NCBI GenBank assembly: GCA_027559495.1
Contig: JAMXSV010000007.1
Span: 1,302,001 to 1,366,000, forward strand
Reading direction: 5' to 3'
Source: Aurifilum marmelostoma
Lineage: Eukaryota; Ascomycota; Sordariomycetes; Diaporthales; Cryphonectriaceae
Length of the DNA stretch: 64,000 nucleotides
Shown piece by piece: positions 30,347 through 41,786 of this stretch (positions are counted from its first letter, which is position 1; the number at the start of each line of letters is the position of its first letter). Below the pieces are notes generated by a model. That model worked only from the letters and a program-made list of their open reading frames with translations. It was not told the origin of the DNA and did no database searches. The translations under genes and the position numbers were made by a program.

Positions 30347-33124
30347 TCAGTCGTAGATGTCCTCATCCATGTCGTCCTTGACAACCTCGTCCAGGGCATC
30401 TTCCTCATCGTCCAGCATCATGTCCTCATCGTCTAGGTCGGAATCGGGGTGGTTTGGCAGGACGGTAATCTTGCCATCCACCAGCTCGACGCGCGCTGCC
30501 TCTCCATCCCTGACATTGTTCCGCAGGATGAGGACCGCAAGGCGGTTAAGGATCTCCTTCTCGATCAGGCGCGACAGCGGCCGGGCACCATAGGCAGGTG
30601 AGTATCCAGCGTTGCCCAGGTAGTCCTTGGCTTCATCGGATACGGAGATGAAGACGTGCCGGTCGTTATCGGCCAGACGCTTCTGGATTTCGCCAATGCG
30701 AACGTCGACAATCTTGCGGATCTCCTTCTTGGTCAGACGGTTGAATATGACGGTCGAGTTGATACGGTTGAGGAATTCGGGCAGGAAGTAGTTCCGCAGA
30801 GCGTTCATGACAAGCTCCCGGGTGGTCGGGTCGATCTTGCCATCCTTTGCATTGGGGCGGGCCAGGTACTCAGCGCCCAGGTTAGACGTCATGACGACGA
30901 TGCAGTTCTTGGCATCGACGACACGCCCTTGGCCATCGGTGATGCGACCGTCATCCATCAGCTGGAGCAGGACAGTCAAGATCTCCTTGGCAGCTTTCTC
31001 AACTTCGTCGAACAGAAGGATAGAGAACGGCTTGCGGCGGAGAGCCTCGGTCAGCTGGCCACCAGCATCGTGCCCGACGTATCCGGGAGGCGCACCAATC
31101 ATTCTGCTAAGGGCGTGGCGCTCCTGATACTCGGACATGTCGAACCGGATCATGGCCTTGGGGTCGTCAAAGAGGAACTCCGCGAGGGCCTTGGTGAGCA
31201 GCGTCTTGCCTGTTCCAGAAGGGCCACAGAACAGGAAGCTTGGTGGCTGGTTGGGGTTGCTCAGGCCGGACCGTTGGAGACGGATGGCGTTTGAGACGGC
31301 CTGCACAGCCTCCTTCTGGCCAACGACAACCTTTCCAAGAGCACTCTCCATCTTCAGCAGCTTGTCCTTCTCCGAAGTCTTGAGTCGGGTGACGGGGATG
31401 CCGGTCCAGCGAGACACGATCTCGTTGATTTGGTCAGGTCCGACGACGTCAGTGATCATGGAACCGCCGTCACCACTGTTGTCGTGGAGAGCCGCATCGG
31501 CAGCAGCCTTCTCCCGCTCCAGGCGCTTGATGTTGGCTTCCTGTTCAGGGATGGCATAGTATTGGAGGTCGGCAGCACGAGCAGTGTCGCCCATGCGGCT
31601 GGCGTCCTCCATCTTGACCTTCAGCTGATCGAGCTTCATCTTTGCCTCCTGGATGTCCTTGCCGCGCTTCCTCTCGCTCTCGTACTTTTCGCGCAGGGGC
31701 CGCAGCTCGTCTTCGACGTTTGCGGCATCCTGCTTGGCTTGTTGCAGGCGTGTCTTGGATGCATCGTCCTTTTCGCGCGACAGGGCGTGGATCTCAATCT
31801 TGAGCTGGCGCAGGCGCCGCTCCAGGGAGTCGATGATTTCTGGCTGCGACTCCCGGGCTACCCGGACAGCTGCCGCAGCCTCATCGATGAGGTCGACGGC
31901 AGAGTCGGGCAGTCGTCGAGAGGTGAGATACCGAGCAGCAAGACTGGCAGAAGCGACAATGGCGCTGTCGGCGATGGTGACACCATGGTGGACCTCGTAC
32001 TTTTCCTTCAGACCTCGCAGGATGGAGACGGTCTCGGGAATCGAGGGCTCCTTAACAAGGACCTGTTGGAAACGACGTTCGAAGGCGGCATCCTTCTCGA
32101 TGTACTTGCGGTATTCGGCGAGAGTGGTGGCACCGATACAGTGAAGTTGGCCTCGGGCCAGCATAGGCTTCAGCAGGTTGGCCGCGTCCATGCCGCCCTC
32201 ACCAGAGGAGCCAGCGCCCATGAGCAGGTGAATCTCGTCGACGAAGAGAACGATCATATCCTTCGAGTCCTCAATCTCCTTCAACACGCCCTTCATCCTC
32301 TCTTCGAACTCGCCTCGGTACTTGGAACCAGCGACCAAGGCGCCCACGTCCAGCGAGAGCAGCTTACACTGGGCCAAATTGTCGGGTACATCGGCGTTGA
32401 CGATCCGCTGTGCCAGACCCTCCACGACAGTTGTCTTGCCAACACCTGGCTCGCCAATGAGGACGGGGTTGTTCTTTGTACGGCGGGACAGAATCCGGAT
32501 GACTCGCCGAATCTCCTCCTCTCGACCGATGACGGGGTCGATCTTGCCTTCCCGCGCCATGGCGGTCATGTCGATGGTAAACTTGGCCAGGTTCTCGGAT
32601 TCCTCCTCGGTGTCGGCGGTCTTGGAGTCGACCCTCTTCGTGCCGCGGATGGTCTGCACGGCTTCCTGTACCAGTTTTGCTTTGGGGATGTTGGCCTCCT
32701 TGAGACAGTTGGCAATGCTGCCATCTTCGGCAAGCGCCGTGATGAGATGGTCAACGGCGATGTAGCTATCCTTCTGCACTTTTTGTAGTTCCATTGCCTT
32801 GCGGAGGACAGTGTTGAAGCTGGGTGCCATGGAGACATTCTCTGGAGGTGGATCTTGGCTGGGCAGGCGGACGAGCGTCTTCTTGAGGGCTCGGTCGAAG
32901 AGCTGAGGATCGCCGTGTGCTCGCTCGACGACTTGTCGTAGCAGGGTGTGTTGGTTGCCCTGAGGACCGTTCTGCTGGTCCTTGGACTGGTCTGGGAGGG
33001 GTTCGAGGAGAGCGACAGCCAGGTGGATGGGGAGCAGCTGGCTGTGGGCGTATTGTTCGGCCAGGGCCATGGCATCCTCCAATGCCTTCTTGGCCCTGTC
33101 GGTGAATTCCATCTTCGAATTCAT
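30347..33124 (-). CDS. hsp104: Heat-shock disaggregase Hsp104/Hsp98 (ClpB family)
   Basis: This is a single exon of 925 residues starting MNSKMEFTDRAKKALEDAM, almost the same as other fungal Hsp98/Hsp104 starts. The N domain has two Clp repeats. AAA-1 shows Walker A GEPGVGKTTVVEG and Walker B IVLFVDEIHLLMGAG, with the pore loop SKYRGEFEERM. A long coiled-coil M domain follows (about residues 410-540, rich in Arg, Lys, Glu and Gln). AAA-2 shows GPSGTGKTLLTKAL, ILLFDEVEKA and MTSNLGAEYL. The tail is very acidic (DDMDEDIYD), as in cytosolic Hsp104. The hexamer pulls proteins out of aggregates together with Hsp70/Hsp40 and also affects prion propagation. A 452-residue open frame on the opposite strand is only a shadow of codon bias. 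The gene is head to head with MHR1. Confidence 0.97.
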   Translation of the reverse strand: MNSKMEFTDRAKKALEDAMALAEQYAHSQLLPIHLAVALLEPLPDQSKDQQNGPQGNQHTLLRQVVERAHGDPQLFDRALKKTLVRLPSQDPPPENVSMAPSFNTVLRKAMELQKVQKDSYIAVDHLITALAEDGSIANCLKEANIPKAKLVQEAVQTIRGTKRVDSKTADTEEESENLAKFTIDMTAMAREGKIDPVIGREEEIRRVIRILSRRTKNNPVLIGEPGVGKTTVVEGLAQRIVNADVPDNLAQCKLLSLDVGALVAGSKYRGEFEERMKGVLKEIEDSKDMIVLFVDEIHLLMGAGSSGEGGMDAANLLKPMLARGQLHCIGATTLAEYRKYIEKDAAFERRFQQVLVKEPSIPETVSILRGLKEKYEVHHGVTIADSAIVASASLAARYLTSRRLPDSAVDLIDEAAAAVRVARESQPEIIDSLERRLRQLKIEIHALSREKDDASKTRLQQAKQDAANVEDELRPLREKYESERKRGKDIQEAKMKLDQLKVKMEDASRMGDTARAADLQYYAIPEQEANIKRLEREKAAADAALHDNSGDGGSMITDVVGPDQINEIVSRWTGIPVTRLKTSEKDKLLKMESALGKVVVGQKEAVQAVSNAIRLQRSGLSNPNQPPSFLFCGPSGTGKTLLTKALAEFLFDDPKAMIRFDMSEYQERHALSRMIGAPPGYVGHDAGGQLTEALRRKPFSILLFDEVEKAAKEILTVLLQLMDDGRITDGQGRVVDAKNCIVVMTSNLGAEYLARPNAKDGKIDPTTRELVMNALRNYFLPEFLNRINSTVIFNRLTKKEIRKIVDVRIGEIQKRLADNDRHVFISVSDEAKDYLGNAGYSPAYGARPLSRLIEKEILNRLAVLILRNNVRDGEAARVELVDGKITVLPNHPDSDLDDEDMMLDDEEDALDEVVKDDMDEDIYD

Positions 33125-33889
33125 GATGAACGGCTTGGTGATGAAAGGGAAAACAACAGAATAGAAATGAAATACGTGGGTATCAAAACGTTGTGGTCGT
33201 GTGGACGGAAAGAAAGTGTGTGCGCGACTGTGGCTTGGTTGTTACTGAGCAACGATGCGCAAATCGTGCTGGTTTGTGTTTGTTTGTTGGAAAAGAAAGA
33301 GGGGAAGAATCAAGTGCAGACCCGGAGAGTCAGAATAGTTTTATCCTGATTTCCCTGTGGGGCCGTAGACTTGCTGAGAACCTCTTGGACGAGCTTTCAT
33401 GCAGGTGAGAGGTGATTCTTGCTGAGGCTAGCACAGGCTGGCACAGTCTGGTAGTGGTGGGATGACTCTGGCAAGGTCGCGACGTCACTGGTTGCTTCGA
33501 GTGCCTGGTGGAAGGATCTGGATGCTTCCAAGCTCCAGCAGGCCTTACGCCCAACTTGGCAGGCGTGGGCCGGGCAGGCTACAGGGGTTCCCACTGTGCC
33601 GGGGAGGGACGTAGCGTGGCTGTGTGGTAGCCACAGGGAGAGGTCCAGCCACAGGGAGCGGGGTACGGTGCGGCTGAAGGTGCCTGCCTCCAACCAAGAA
33701 ACCTCTCATGCGGCAGGGGGTACCCACAGGCCCAAGCCCCAACAACGGTGGAGCGGTCTGCTTAGCTAAGACGAGCCGGGGTGGATGGAAATTTGTTCGC
33801 GCCTCGAGAGAAGCATCGCGATGGTGATGCTCGACTGCGCGCGCCGCTCAATCAGCCCTGCCCACCACTGCACACAGGGCAAAGCCACC
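33125..33889. promoter_or_regulatory. Divergent HSP104 / MHR1 promoter with stress-type motifs
   Basis: 765 bp separate the two starts. Three AGGGG stress-response-type elements are seen at 33300, 33583 and 33715. An imperfect heat-shock element with two perfect outer units, GAA...TTC in 5-bp phase, lies at 33510-33529. A short direct repeat, AGCCACAGGGAG twice with an 18-bp period, lies near 33627-33658. The assignment of these sites is inference from motif similarity. Confidence 0.4.
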
Positions 33890-35096
33890 ATGAACACCTC
33901 CACACCGGCTTCGCTGGTCAGCATACTCGACAGCCTGTCGATTGGCATCTCCAGGACCAGCATAAGACAGGCCCATTCCAAGACAAGATTCCGGAGGAAG
34001 AAGTACCACCTGGCGGGATTCGGGCGCGGCCACGGCGAGAGCATATATGTCTTCAACCACATTGAGAACGGCATGGTGATATATTCACATGAGCCGAGAT
34101 TACAAGTACGTTTACCAGAATCCATCGTACGGTTTGCAATACTGGGCTCCCATAGGGCCAGTCAGTAGTAGCAGCTGTCGAAATGTCATGAGCTGACATC
34201 CCACCTTCTTCTTCAACCAACAGCGCGACTCCCAAAAGTACCTCTCACAGATCCCCTTCACCGTCAAGAAACAAAAACCACCTGTCATTCGTGAGGATTA
34301 CTGGCAGCCGCTATGCATGATACGGTTCGGGAGCGGGCAGGGTGTCGTGGGCCGGAGCGTCTTCCAGAAGCTACGCGAGTTCAGGGCGCTCCACGAGCTG
34401 GAATGGGGATGGCAAGCCAAGGAGTTCCAGAAGCTGAGCCGGAGAGACCGGGGTGAGAAGATTCACAACCAGAAGCCCAACGCTGTGGCGGATATAGCCG
34501 CCGTGCTGGCAGGTGCCGGGAGGGGCAACCTGATGTGGACTGCGGAGCCTCTTCCGGCGGTGGAGAACTCTGCAGTGGAGGCGGCGAAGGCGGTTGAGGG
34601 CGAGGTCGACACTGCAGAGGGTGCCGTGGTGGATGCGGCGGCCCCGGCTGTTGATGCCCCAACGGCATCAGAGACTACGGCGACCAAGAAGGCATCCAAG
34701 AAGCAGGCCAAGCCAGCAGAACCACCAAAGAGACTTCACAAGGCCACCGTCTACTGGGCCAACGACGCCGACCTCTGCTGGGCACGGAAGTGGTCCGAGA
34801 ATGTCGAACACGAAGTCGGTCTGCCAGAAGGTGTCAAGGTCTGGAACTGGCGCACAAGAGAGATCCTAGGGCAAGGAGAGGAAGTTCCCGAGCAAGGGGA
34901 CAAATCGGCAGCGGGCGACAAGAGCATCAAGGGTTCTGCAGAGGCGGGTGCCGGAAACGCAGGGGCCTTGGAGGGCGAGGCTGTAGAGAAGCAGGAGCCC
35001 GTTGAAGGACAGACGGCCGAGTCAGAACAGCAGAAGGGCTGGTTTGGCTGGCTGGGTGGAAAGTCTGGCAACCCCGGCCAGGATGCCAGACCGTAG
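33890..35096 (+). CDS. mhr1: Mitochondrial ribosomal protein mL67 / Mhr1
   Basis: Exons are 33890-34105 and 34224-35096, with an intron of 118 nt in phase 0, giving 362 residues. The start was taken at the ATG in a good context (GCCACCATG). Mhr1 blocks are clear: RRKKYHLAGFGRGHGESIYVFNH, MVIYSHEPRLQ, then LSQIPFTVKKQKPPVIREDYW, PLCMIRF and FQKLREFRALHELEWG. Mhr1 is part of the mitochondrial large ribosomal subunit in fungi and also promotes mitochondrial DNA recombination in yeast. The stretch from about residue 185 to 240 is Ala/Glu/Thr-rich and probably disordered, then a conserved-looking VYWANDADLCWARKWSENVEH block follows. The tail after about residue 295 is again low-complexity. The protein is longer than the yeast protein because of these insertions. 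Confidence 0.92.
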
Positions 35097-35424
35097 ACGA
35101 CTGGCATATGAGGCATCAGCTCAGATACTGTATTATCATATGAGGCATCATCTGCTTTGCGAGTCCAACAGGTGGGAAAAGAAGATACGCATATGTGCTT
35201 GGCACTCTATAATGCTGGCGTTTGACTGGGGGTGGGCAGCGCTTGCAGGTGGCACTACGATATGCTTTCCCGTCCTGCATTTATTCGACATCCTGCGACG
35301 CACTGGTTACAGCGTGCTCATACAGGTCTTCCTTCTCCGGGACAAGGCCCCAATCTGCCAATTCTCGCCCTCGAAGCGGTGGGATGGCGCTCGATCACCC
35401 TGCAACCCCTCTTCTCTTTACCTT
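35097..35424. other. Intergenic region between convergent genes
   Basis: 328 bp hold the 3' ends of MHR1 and the F-box-like gene. TATGAGGCATCA occurs twice in direct orientation (35107 and 35140). Nothing else is seen. Confidence 0.6.
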
Positions 35425-36510
35425 CTACTTCTCTGCCCTCAATTGCTCCTCTCTTGTTTCAACATCGCCGACACGTGCTTCCTCCAGGAGGCGCCAGATC
35501 CGCCGCCGATTGCGCAGTTGCAAGCTGAGCTGGAGGCTACCACTGTCCCCTGACGCGTATGGTTCAATGATGCTCTCATGAGCAAGCTCACGAGCAAGAT
35601 GCGCCCAGTCCCAGTGCCCGGTCCTCTGCTTTTCGAGCACGACCTTGGCGTCAATATCCCAGAGCCAGGGCGTATTAATGAGAGCTTCAAGGTCCTCGTC
35701 GCTGTCTTGGCTGCTGATACCGCTTTCTGCATCAAGTGGCTTGAGATTCTGCAGGATCAAAGCAGTGAGATCAGATATGTGTATCGGATCGCATTCATGC
35801 AGCTCAGCGGCCTCGGGGTCATCGCCTGGCTCATAGTCGACGTTGCGATAGAGCCTGCCGCCGAAGTACTCCTGTGGCGAGGGAAGCACCCAAGCCCGGC
35901 TGTGGAGAGTCCCGGGCAGTCGACGATACAGAACCTCCCAGAGCTGTCGGACGGACGTGATGCCATCTTGTGCAACGGTCTGGGCGCTGTGGAGAGATTT
36001 TTCTGTGCTGTTGATGAAGCGGTCGGCGAGCTGGAGGCAGGCTGGGTGGACGGGGAGGTAGAGCGGGGCGCCCTGTTTGGGCAGTCCTGGAGGTGGGCTG
36101 GGCTCGTCGATATGGACGCTCATAGCAGTCACGAGCTTACCTGACACGGCAGGAATCTCGGTCGTACCTTGAATAAGAAATCGACCCGTGTCTTCCGGTT
36201 CAGCACCGAGTCGGAGAACAATTCTCTGCTCCTCTGGTGGTGGGTGGGGGCCCAAGATGAAGGAATACGTGGACCCGGAGCCTGGAGGGCAGTACTCGTC
36301 AATCTGGAGGGCGCCCTCCTGCTGGACTCGATGGGCGGTGGTCAAGAGCACAGTCTCGTTCAGCCATCTCATGGAGTCGTTTTCCCTACACCTCTTGTCA
36401 GTATGTGTTAGGGTAGATGGGTCCCTCAAGATGAACAGCAAGACGTACACAAGGCCGCTGCTAAGCATTGGGGCACCGCATATGGCACAGTAGATCTGAG
36501 AGATGCCCAT
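35425..36510 (-). CDS. Fungal F-box-family-like protein of unknown function
   Basis: Read through, the frame is 361 residues from ATG 36510. A likely intron at 36448-36386 (63 nt, GTACGT donor, CCTAAC branch site, TAG acceptor) has a length divisible by three and no stop, so both forms are open. The spliced protein is 340 residues and begins MGISQIYCAICGAPM. The pair of Cys (YCAICG) and the later blocks LPVHPACLQLADRFI, SVRQLWEVLYRRLPGTLH, QEYFGGR, YRNVDYEPGDDPEAAEL and DLTALILQNL are shared by a large group of filamentous-fungal proteins often annotated as F-box family. I do not see a clear F-box helix trio. Function is unknown; substrate selection for ubiquitin ligases is only a family-level guess. 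Confidence 0.75.
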   Translation of the reverse strand: MGISQIYCAICGAPMLSSGLVYVLLFILRDPSTLTHTDKRCRENDSMRWLNETVLLTTAHRVQQEGALQIDEYCPPGSGSTYSFILGPHPPPEEQRIVLRLGAEPEDTGRFLIQGTTEIPAVSGKLVTAMSVHIDEPSPPPGLPKQGAPLYLPVHPACLQLADRFINSTEKSLHSAQTVAQDGITSVRQLWEVLYRRLPGTLHSRAWVLPSPQEYFGGRLYRNVDYEPGDDPEAAELHECDPIHISDLTALILQNLKPLDAESGISSQDSDEDLEALINTPWLWDIDAKVVLEKQRTGHWDWAHLARELAHESIIEPYASGDSGSLQLSLQLRNRRRIWRLLEEARVGDVETREEQLRAEK

Positions 36511-37401
36511 TGTGAGTCAAAGTCTTGCAGGTGGTCTTCGCTGTAGATTATTTCTGCTGGTGCTCTTGAAGCTGGTGGTATTTTGTTTGCGTGCCAAAAG
36601 TTATTTCATGATGTGTTGAGCAGTGATGTAGATGTCTAATGTGGCGTCGTCGAATCGAGATGATGCGACGTTGGTCTAATTTTAAATCAAATAGGGTGTG
36701 CGCAGAAAGCTGGCCGTACTTATGGGGGCGGGTTTCAAGGAATCCAACCAAGACGTCTCACTCGCATTTAAGCTTACCTAGAATAATCAACGCTGTGTAG
36801 TGCTACATTGGTCAATTCAAGCCTCCAATGGTGGCTTGACCACGGAGCTAGACTCCAACCATATAAAGCATGATAAGAAGGATGCTGCCTTGTGCCTTTC
36901 ATCTCACAATAACCCGAAGCATTATGCGCGCCAACATTGGAGGTCGAGAGGGGCCGACCATGCAGCCCAATGTGACGGCCAGAATCAGCCTCAGCATGTA
37001 TACTCCTTAATTATAAGCCGTCTCACAACATTCTCGCCAGAAACATGCTGTTCCTCCTTCCCTTCTTCTTCATGCATTCTTCTCTACAACCCTTAGTCAA
37101 GCGAAGGACCGGTGAAATAATTAGAATTTCCGCCCTAGGCCAGCCTGTCAGCATCGCGCGTGTCTCATGACTGGGCCTTCAGAACAGATGTCGACCAGTG
37201 CGGCCTTGGGATTCTTCCAGCTATTGGTTACTGTGTGTGCCATGAGAAATCAGTTGCAATATTGGTGTCTTAGCATCAAGAGACATGTCCCTCCAAGCCT
37301 CGTCGCTGATCTTAAAAGAGCTTGAGACCTCTCATGTTTCCCAAGAGGTTCTCATCGTAAATATGTATCTGATAATTATATCGCAAGAATAGTAATCCAA
37401 T
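36511..37401. promoter_or_regulatory. Divergent promoter region, F-box-like / mucin-like genes
   Basis: 891 bp, AT-rich, with TATAAAG at 36861 on the plus strand, far from the 37402 start. I see no gene. Confidence 0.5.
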
Positions 37402-40400
37402 ATGTCGTTATCACCATACTCGTTGTGCTCCCTCTTGCTTTCCTTTTCCCTCCCACTCTTTGCCTCGGCGGAGTCGCTCAGCGCAGGTCCTTCATCCACT
37501 GGAAACAGCCCAAATGTCACCGAGACATCCGATGGGAGGACAGAAACCTTCTTCCCAACCACGCGTTCTGAATTTGCCAACCTTTCCTCGACCATCTATA
37601 CCGAGACTCTCTTTACCGTAACCAATGACCCTTCCTCTACGCTCTTCACTTATAGCTACGATATTGGACCAGGAGGCATCGGCTGGAACATCCCCACAGC
37701 TTCTGATGGAGTGCCCCTTGTTCAGCCCAGCTTCTTGCCAACCGAGAACCCGCAACTTTCCAGCGACGACAAGACTTCAAGCAACGTCAAAGGCTCAAGC
37801 AGTAAGACTTCAGGCAATGTCAAGACTTCAAAGAGTGTCACGGTGTCAAGCAGTGACACAACGTCAAGCAGCGACCAGACTTCAAATACCGGCGAAGCTA
37901 CAAGCACTCACAAGACATCAAGTAGTATCTCTACCGGGACATCATCTACTGTAAACACAACATCCACTCAGAAAACGTCTTCTCGAAATACATCAGGAAG
38001 TACTGGAACTTCTTCCAAGACAGGTCTTTCAGGAACTACAACCTCCAGTCACACATCCTCTATAAGAACGACCGGAAGCACAAGATCTTCGCCGAGAACG
38101 ACTACCTCGACAGGCCTGGATGCCTCAGACAGCTCTACAAGAACCGATATCTCGTCCAAGACAGGGACAAAGGCCTCTACAGGACTGGTCTCATCGGCCA
38201 ACTCTACAACCAGCGGTCTTTCTTCCTCCAAGACCAAAGCAACTTCCTCTGCAACTCTACTTTCGTCAGTGACGACAACTCTGTCTCCTTCCAGCATGAG
38301 CTCCAAGTTCAATTCTTCGACTTCGCTTGTGAATTCGGCCACCACCACCACTACTACTTCTACAGGCTTTGAGTCCACAAAAGGCTCCAAGACAGGAAGT
38401 CAATCCACCACCATCAGTGCTGTCAAGACATCCTCAGAAAGCCAGTCTATCAAAAGTACTACTCAAACTTCTTCGGACTCCCACACCAAGGACAACACGT
38501 CTGCTACACACGAATCCTCTGACAAGGTCACTGCGACTGTGACAACTGTCCCTGCCGATTTCACAGGCATCACTGTTTCGGATCCGTCCTTGACGGTCAA
38601 CCGGTGGATCACCACAACGGATTCGCATTCCTCCACAACACTTGTGCCGTTCATTATCGTCGGAGGCGGCCGTGGCGTTGAGCTGTGGAACCTGCCTCCA
38701 GTTCCTGAAGTCGAGTTCGATCTTCCTGGTCTGCCAAAATTTCATATGCCCTGTATCAAGGTCCTTGGCATCTCGGTCGGCAGCTGCACTACACCACCTG
38801 AGATTGATGATGATAACCAATCGTCGTCCAAATCTGCAAAGCAGACCACAAAAACGTCGTCAAAATCTGAGAAAAAGACCACGACCTCGGAGACGACGTC
38901 GGCAGGGACCAGTACATCGTCGTCGAAATCTACAACAGAGGCCACGTCTTCGGAGACAAGATCAACACAAACCACGACGTCAAAGACAGACTCAACATCA
39001 ACCAGAACCTCTTCTACATCCAGCTGTTCCGCCACCCACACTGCTTCTGACTGTGTTGTCAGCTGTGCTCTGACCGCCTCCAGCTCATCCTCCTCCTGTT
39101 CATCGTACACTACCAAATGCACACGGACAACATCAGCCTGCTCCGCCCAGGGAACCACAACGACGGTCTCCAGCAACGGCACAGTATGCACGCCGCCCAC
39201 AAACATTATCTCTCAAACCAACAGCCCGCCCACACAGACGCTATGCAACGCAGGCTGCGTCAAGGCCTCGGCGCCAGGCTCCGCTGTTCCCTCTTACAAT
39301 ACGTCTGGCCCAGACCCCACGCCCGACTACCGCAAGCGCGCAGTTGCCGGTCGCATCACCATGGCACCCCTCGAAAAGAGGGGAGTTAAATCCAAGATCT
39401 CCACGCTGGGAGGATGCGCACTCGCCACGCCTGCCAGCCAGCCTCTCACCCGGCCTGGCTGGCCTGCCGTGAACGCTCAGATGTTGAACCCTGAGATAGC
39501 AGGCAACATGGCTCAGAAATATACGACCATCTCGCGATATGACCGAGCTACCTCTATTGGCTGCGTCTTCACCACTACCCGGTTAAGCGCCAGCGATTTT
39601 GCAAATGCACCGCAGTGGTCAGACTTTTCAGGAAAAAGTCATGCCAACAACAATGATGCCAGTCTCGATCATGCTTGTACGTGTTTATTTTCTTGTCTTT
39701 TTCTTGTGTTCCCTCTCTCTATCTTTCATGCCTCCCGTTGATATCTGACCACTTTCCATATAGATGAGAAGGCCTGGCTCAAGCAGTTCTTCGACAGCGT
39801 CATCAGCTCCACGAATGCGCCCAACACGCTGACATGTAACCAGATGAACCAGTACTTCTTCCAGACAGCCTGCCAGGTCGGCCTCATCCAAGACGTCTGG
39901 GACCAGCTCGGCAGCAACGCGAACCTGCGATTTGTCGCAATGTCGCAGTATCTGAACGGCGACGCCAAGGGCATGTTCTTTACGGATCCAGGAAGCGCAC
40001 CGTTCAGTCAGTCGTTTGTCAACGACCCGAACTGGGTGATACCGGCTAGTGGGACTGGCTGGCAGTGGCAGACCGGCGGCAGCTCGAAGGGCGGTCCGCG
40101 GTCTGCCAACGATGCTCTCCGCGTGATGATCCAGTACTGGCAGACTGTTCTCTACGGTGTCCTGGAAATGAAGACGGATAACATGCTTGACCTGATTGAT
40201 CGAACCAACAACGCCATCTATAAAGAGCTGTAAGTTGGTCTTTTGCGGCGTCTATATCAAAAGTCGCCCATGCTGGTCTATCATCGCGCCCTTCTATCTT
40301 TACTTGCATGTCCTAAACTCACAGATTAACAAATAATGATCACACAGACAAGCTTTTGACCAGGACATCAACACCAACCCATCAAACATGTACGGCAATA

Positions 40401-41419
40401 CTGCAGCTTACACGGCCACATTTCCCAGCGGCATTGCCGCAGCTTACAAAGACTTCATGACCAAGACGATTCAACCGCAAATCAACACCCCTCCAGCGTA
40501 TCTGACCAAGCTTTGGACCACCCGCATCGAGCCCATGATCCGCGACTCTTTTGATCTCCCGGGTGTGTGGCAGAATGACAAGGCTGGTCAGTACTACAAT
40601 GAATGGGAAGGCTTTTGGAACCTAATGACAATTCATAACAACCACTATCTGCCCACCGGCACTGGCACCACGTTCTCTTGGGAATATACCTTTACCTTCT
40701 CTTGGGATACGACCCGCACGAAAAAGCTCAAACGACGAGATTCTTGCCCAGCGCCATCGTCCAGCTCGTCATCAGCAGCTACCACTACCACCACCTCCAC
40801 CTCCTCTACGGATCACCACCCTTCAACATCCAGCAAGGCATCCTCCACAACCGCCAAAACATCGACAGCCAAAGCATCAACGACCAAACCCTCAACAGCC
40901 AACACCGCCAACGCCTGCCAAGGCAACCAGATCGAGGGTTCCTGCACCCAGGCCCATCTCCCCTCGGCCACCCCCGACAGCGGGACCGAGTCCCCAGTGT
41001 GCAACAAGGTCGACGCAGGCAGCCAGCCCCAGCTCGTCCGCTTCAGCGCCCCCAAGGCCTCCTCCGCCGCATCCGCCTACTGCAGCTCGTTGGTCTCCAA
41101 CAAGGTCGTGCTGAGCGCCGACACCGCCGCGCCCGCGCCCGGCAAGGTCTCAGGCGCGGCCGAGGACGGCGGCGATATCGCTCTGACCGTCCTGTTTCAT
41201 GTTGACTCGTGTGACCCGGGCACGGCGGCGGGTGACCAGAAGCTGGAGTTTGCAAGTTTCGGGCTGGATCAATGCTTTCAGTATCTGTACACGGCGATTG
41301 CGCAATCGTGTGCGCAGGATAGTACATGGGGTGATTACAATCCAGACTATACACTGGAGGGGGGTACGTGGGCGGGGAGCTGTGCTATATGGGATATGAC
41401 TGGGGAGCCAGCTTCTTGA
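37402..41419 (+). CDS. Large secreted mucin-like Ser/Thr-rich protein
   Basis: Exons are 37402-39676, 39764-40229 and 40348-41419, with introns of 87 and 118 nt, giving 1270 residues. A signal peptide (cleavage near ASA-ES, residue 23) leads a short N-terminal part with a YSYDIGPGGIGWNIPTAS block. Residues about 115-395 are almost only Ser, Thr, Lys and Gly and must be heavily O-glycosylated. A hydrophobic block (IIVGGGRGVELWNLPPVP, near 415) precedes a second Ser/Thr stretch and a Cys-rich segment (about 540-600). Dibasic KR sites lie near 644 and 658, then a folded-looking region of about 385 residues rich in Trp, Gln and Asn. Another dibasic site (LKRRDS, about 1043) leads a third Ser/Thr linker and a final Cys-containing domain. 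Similar modular proteins occur in fungal cell walls. No catalytic domain is recognised, and no GPI signal is visible. Confidence 0.82.
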
Positions 41420-41786
41420 ACAGAGTATACTAGGGACCCCTATGGGCGGCTTATGTCGAAGGCGCAGTATCAAGCAGAGCTCTTTCTTGAGACATCGTTG
41501 TTGTTCGAGGGAATAAACCTTCCGCTGAAACGTCTTATTTCATGTTTGACGCTAGAGACCAAAGGGGGAGAAATCCCCCCTCACTTCCATGGCTGTAGGT
41601 AAAAGACCAAAACAAATGCTGTGCAGGAAGAGAGCCGCGCGGTGGGCGCATGCATACCAGACTTTAATAAAAGAGACCAAAGAGCAATCGCAAGCCTCCC
41701 GTATGCAAGAGAGTATTTCTCTGGATAATTTCCTCCCAAAACACAGAATACAAGATGCATGATTTCGTCTCATCATCAATTATCGC
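41420..41786. other. Intergenic region between convergent genes
   Basis: 367 bp of 3' sequence, with nothing further to report. Confidence 0.6.

Noticed and set aside
31430..32788. 452-codon open frame on the plus strand, antisense to HSP104
   Set aside because: It mirrors the strongly codon-biased Hsp104 reading frame, has no domain of its own, and such antisense frames recur over every GC3-rich gene here.
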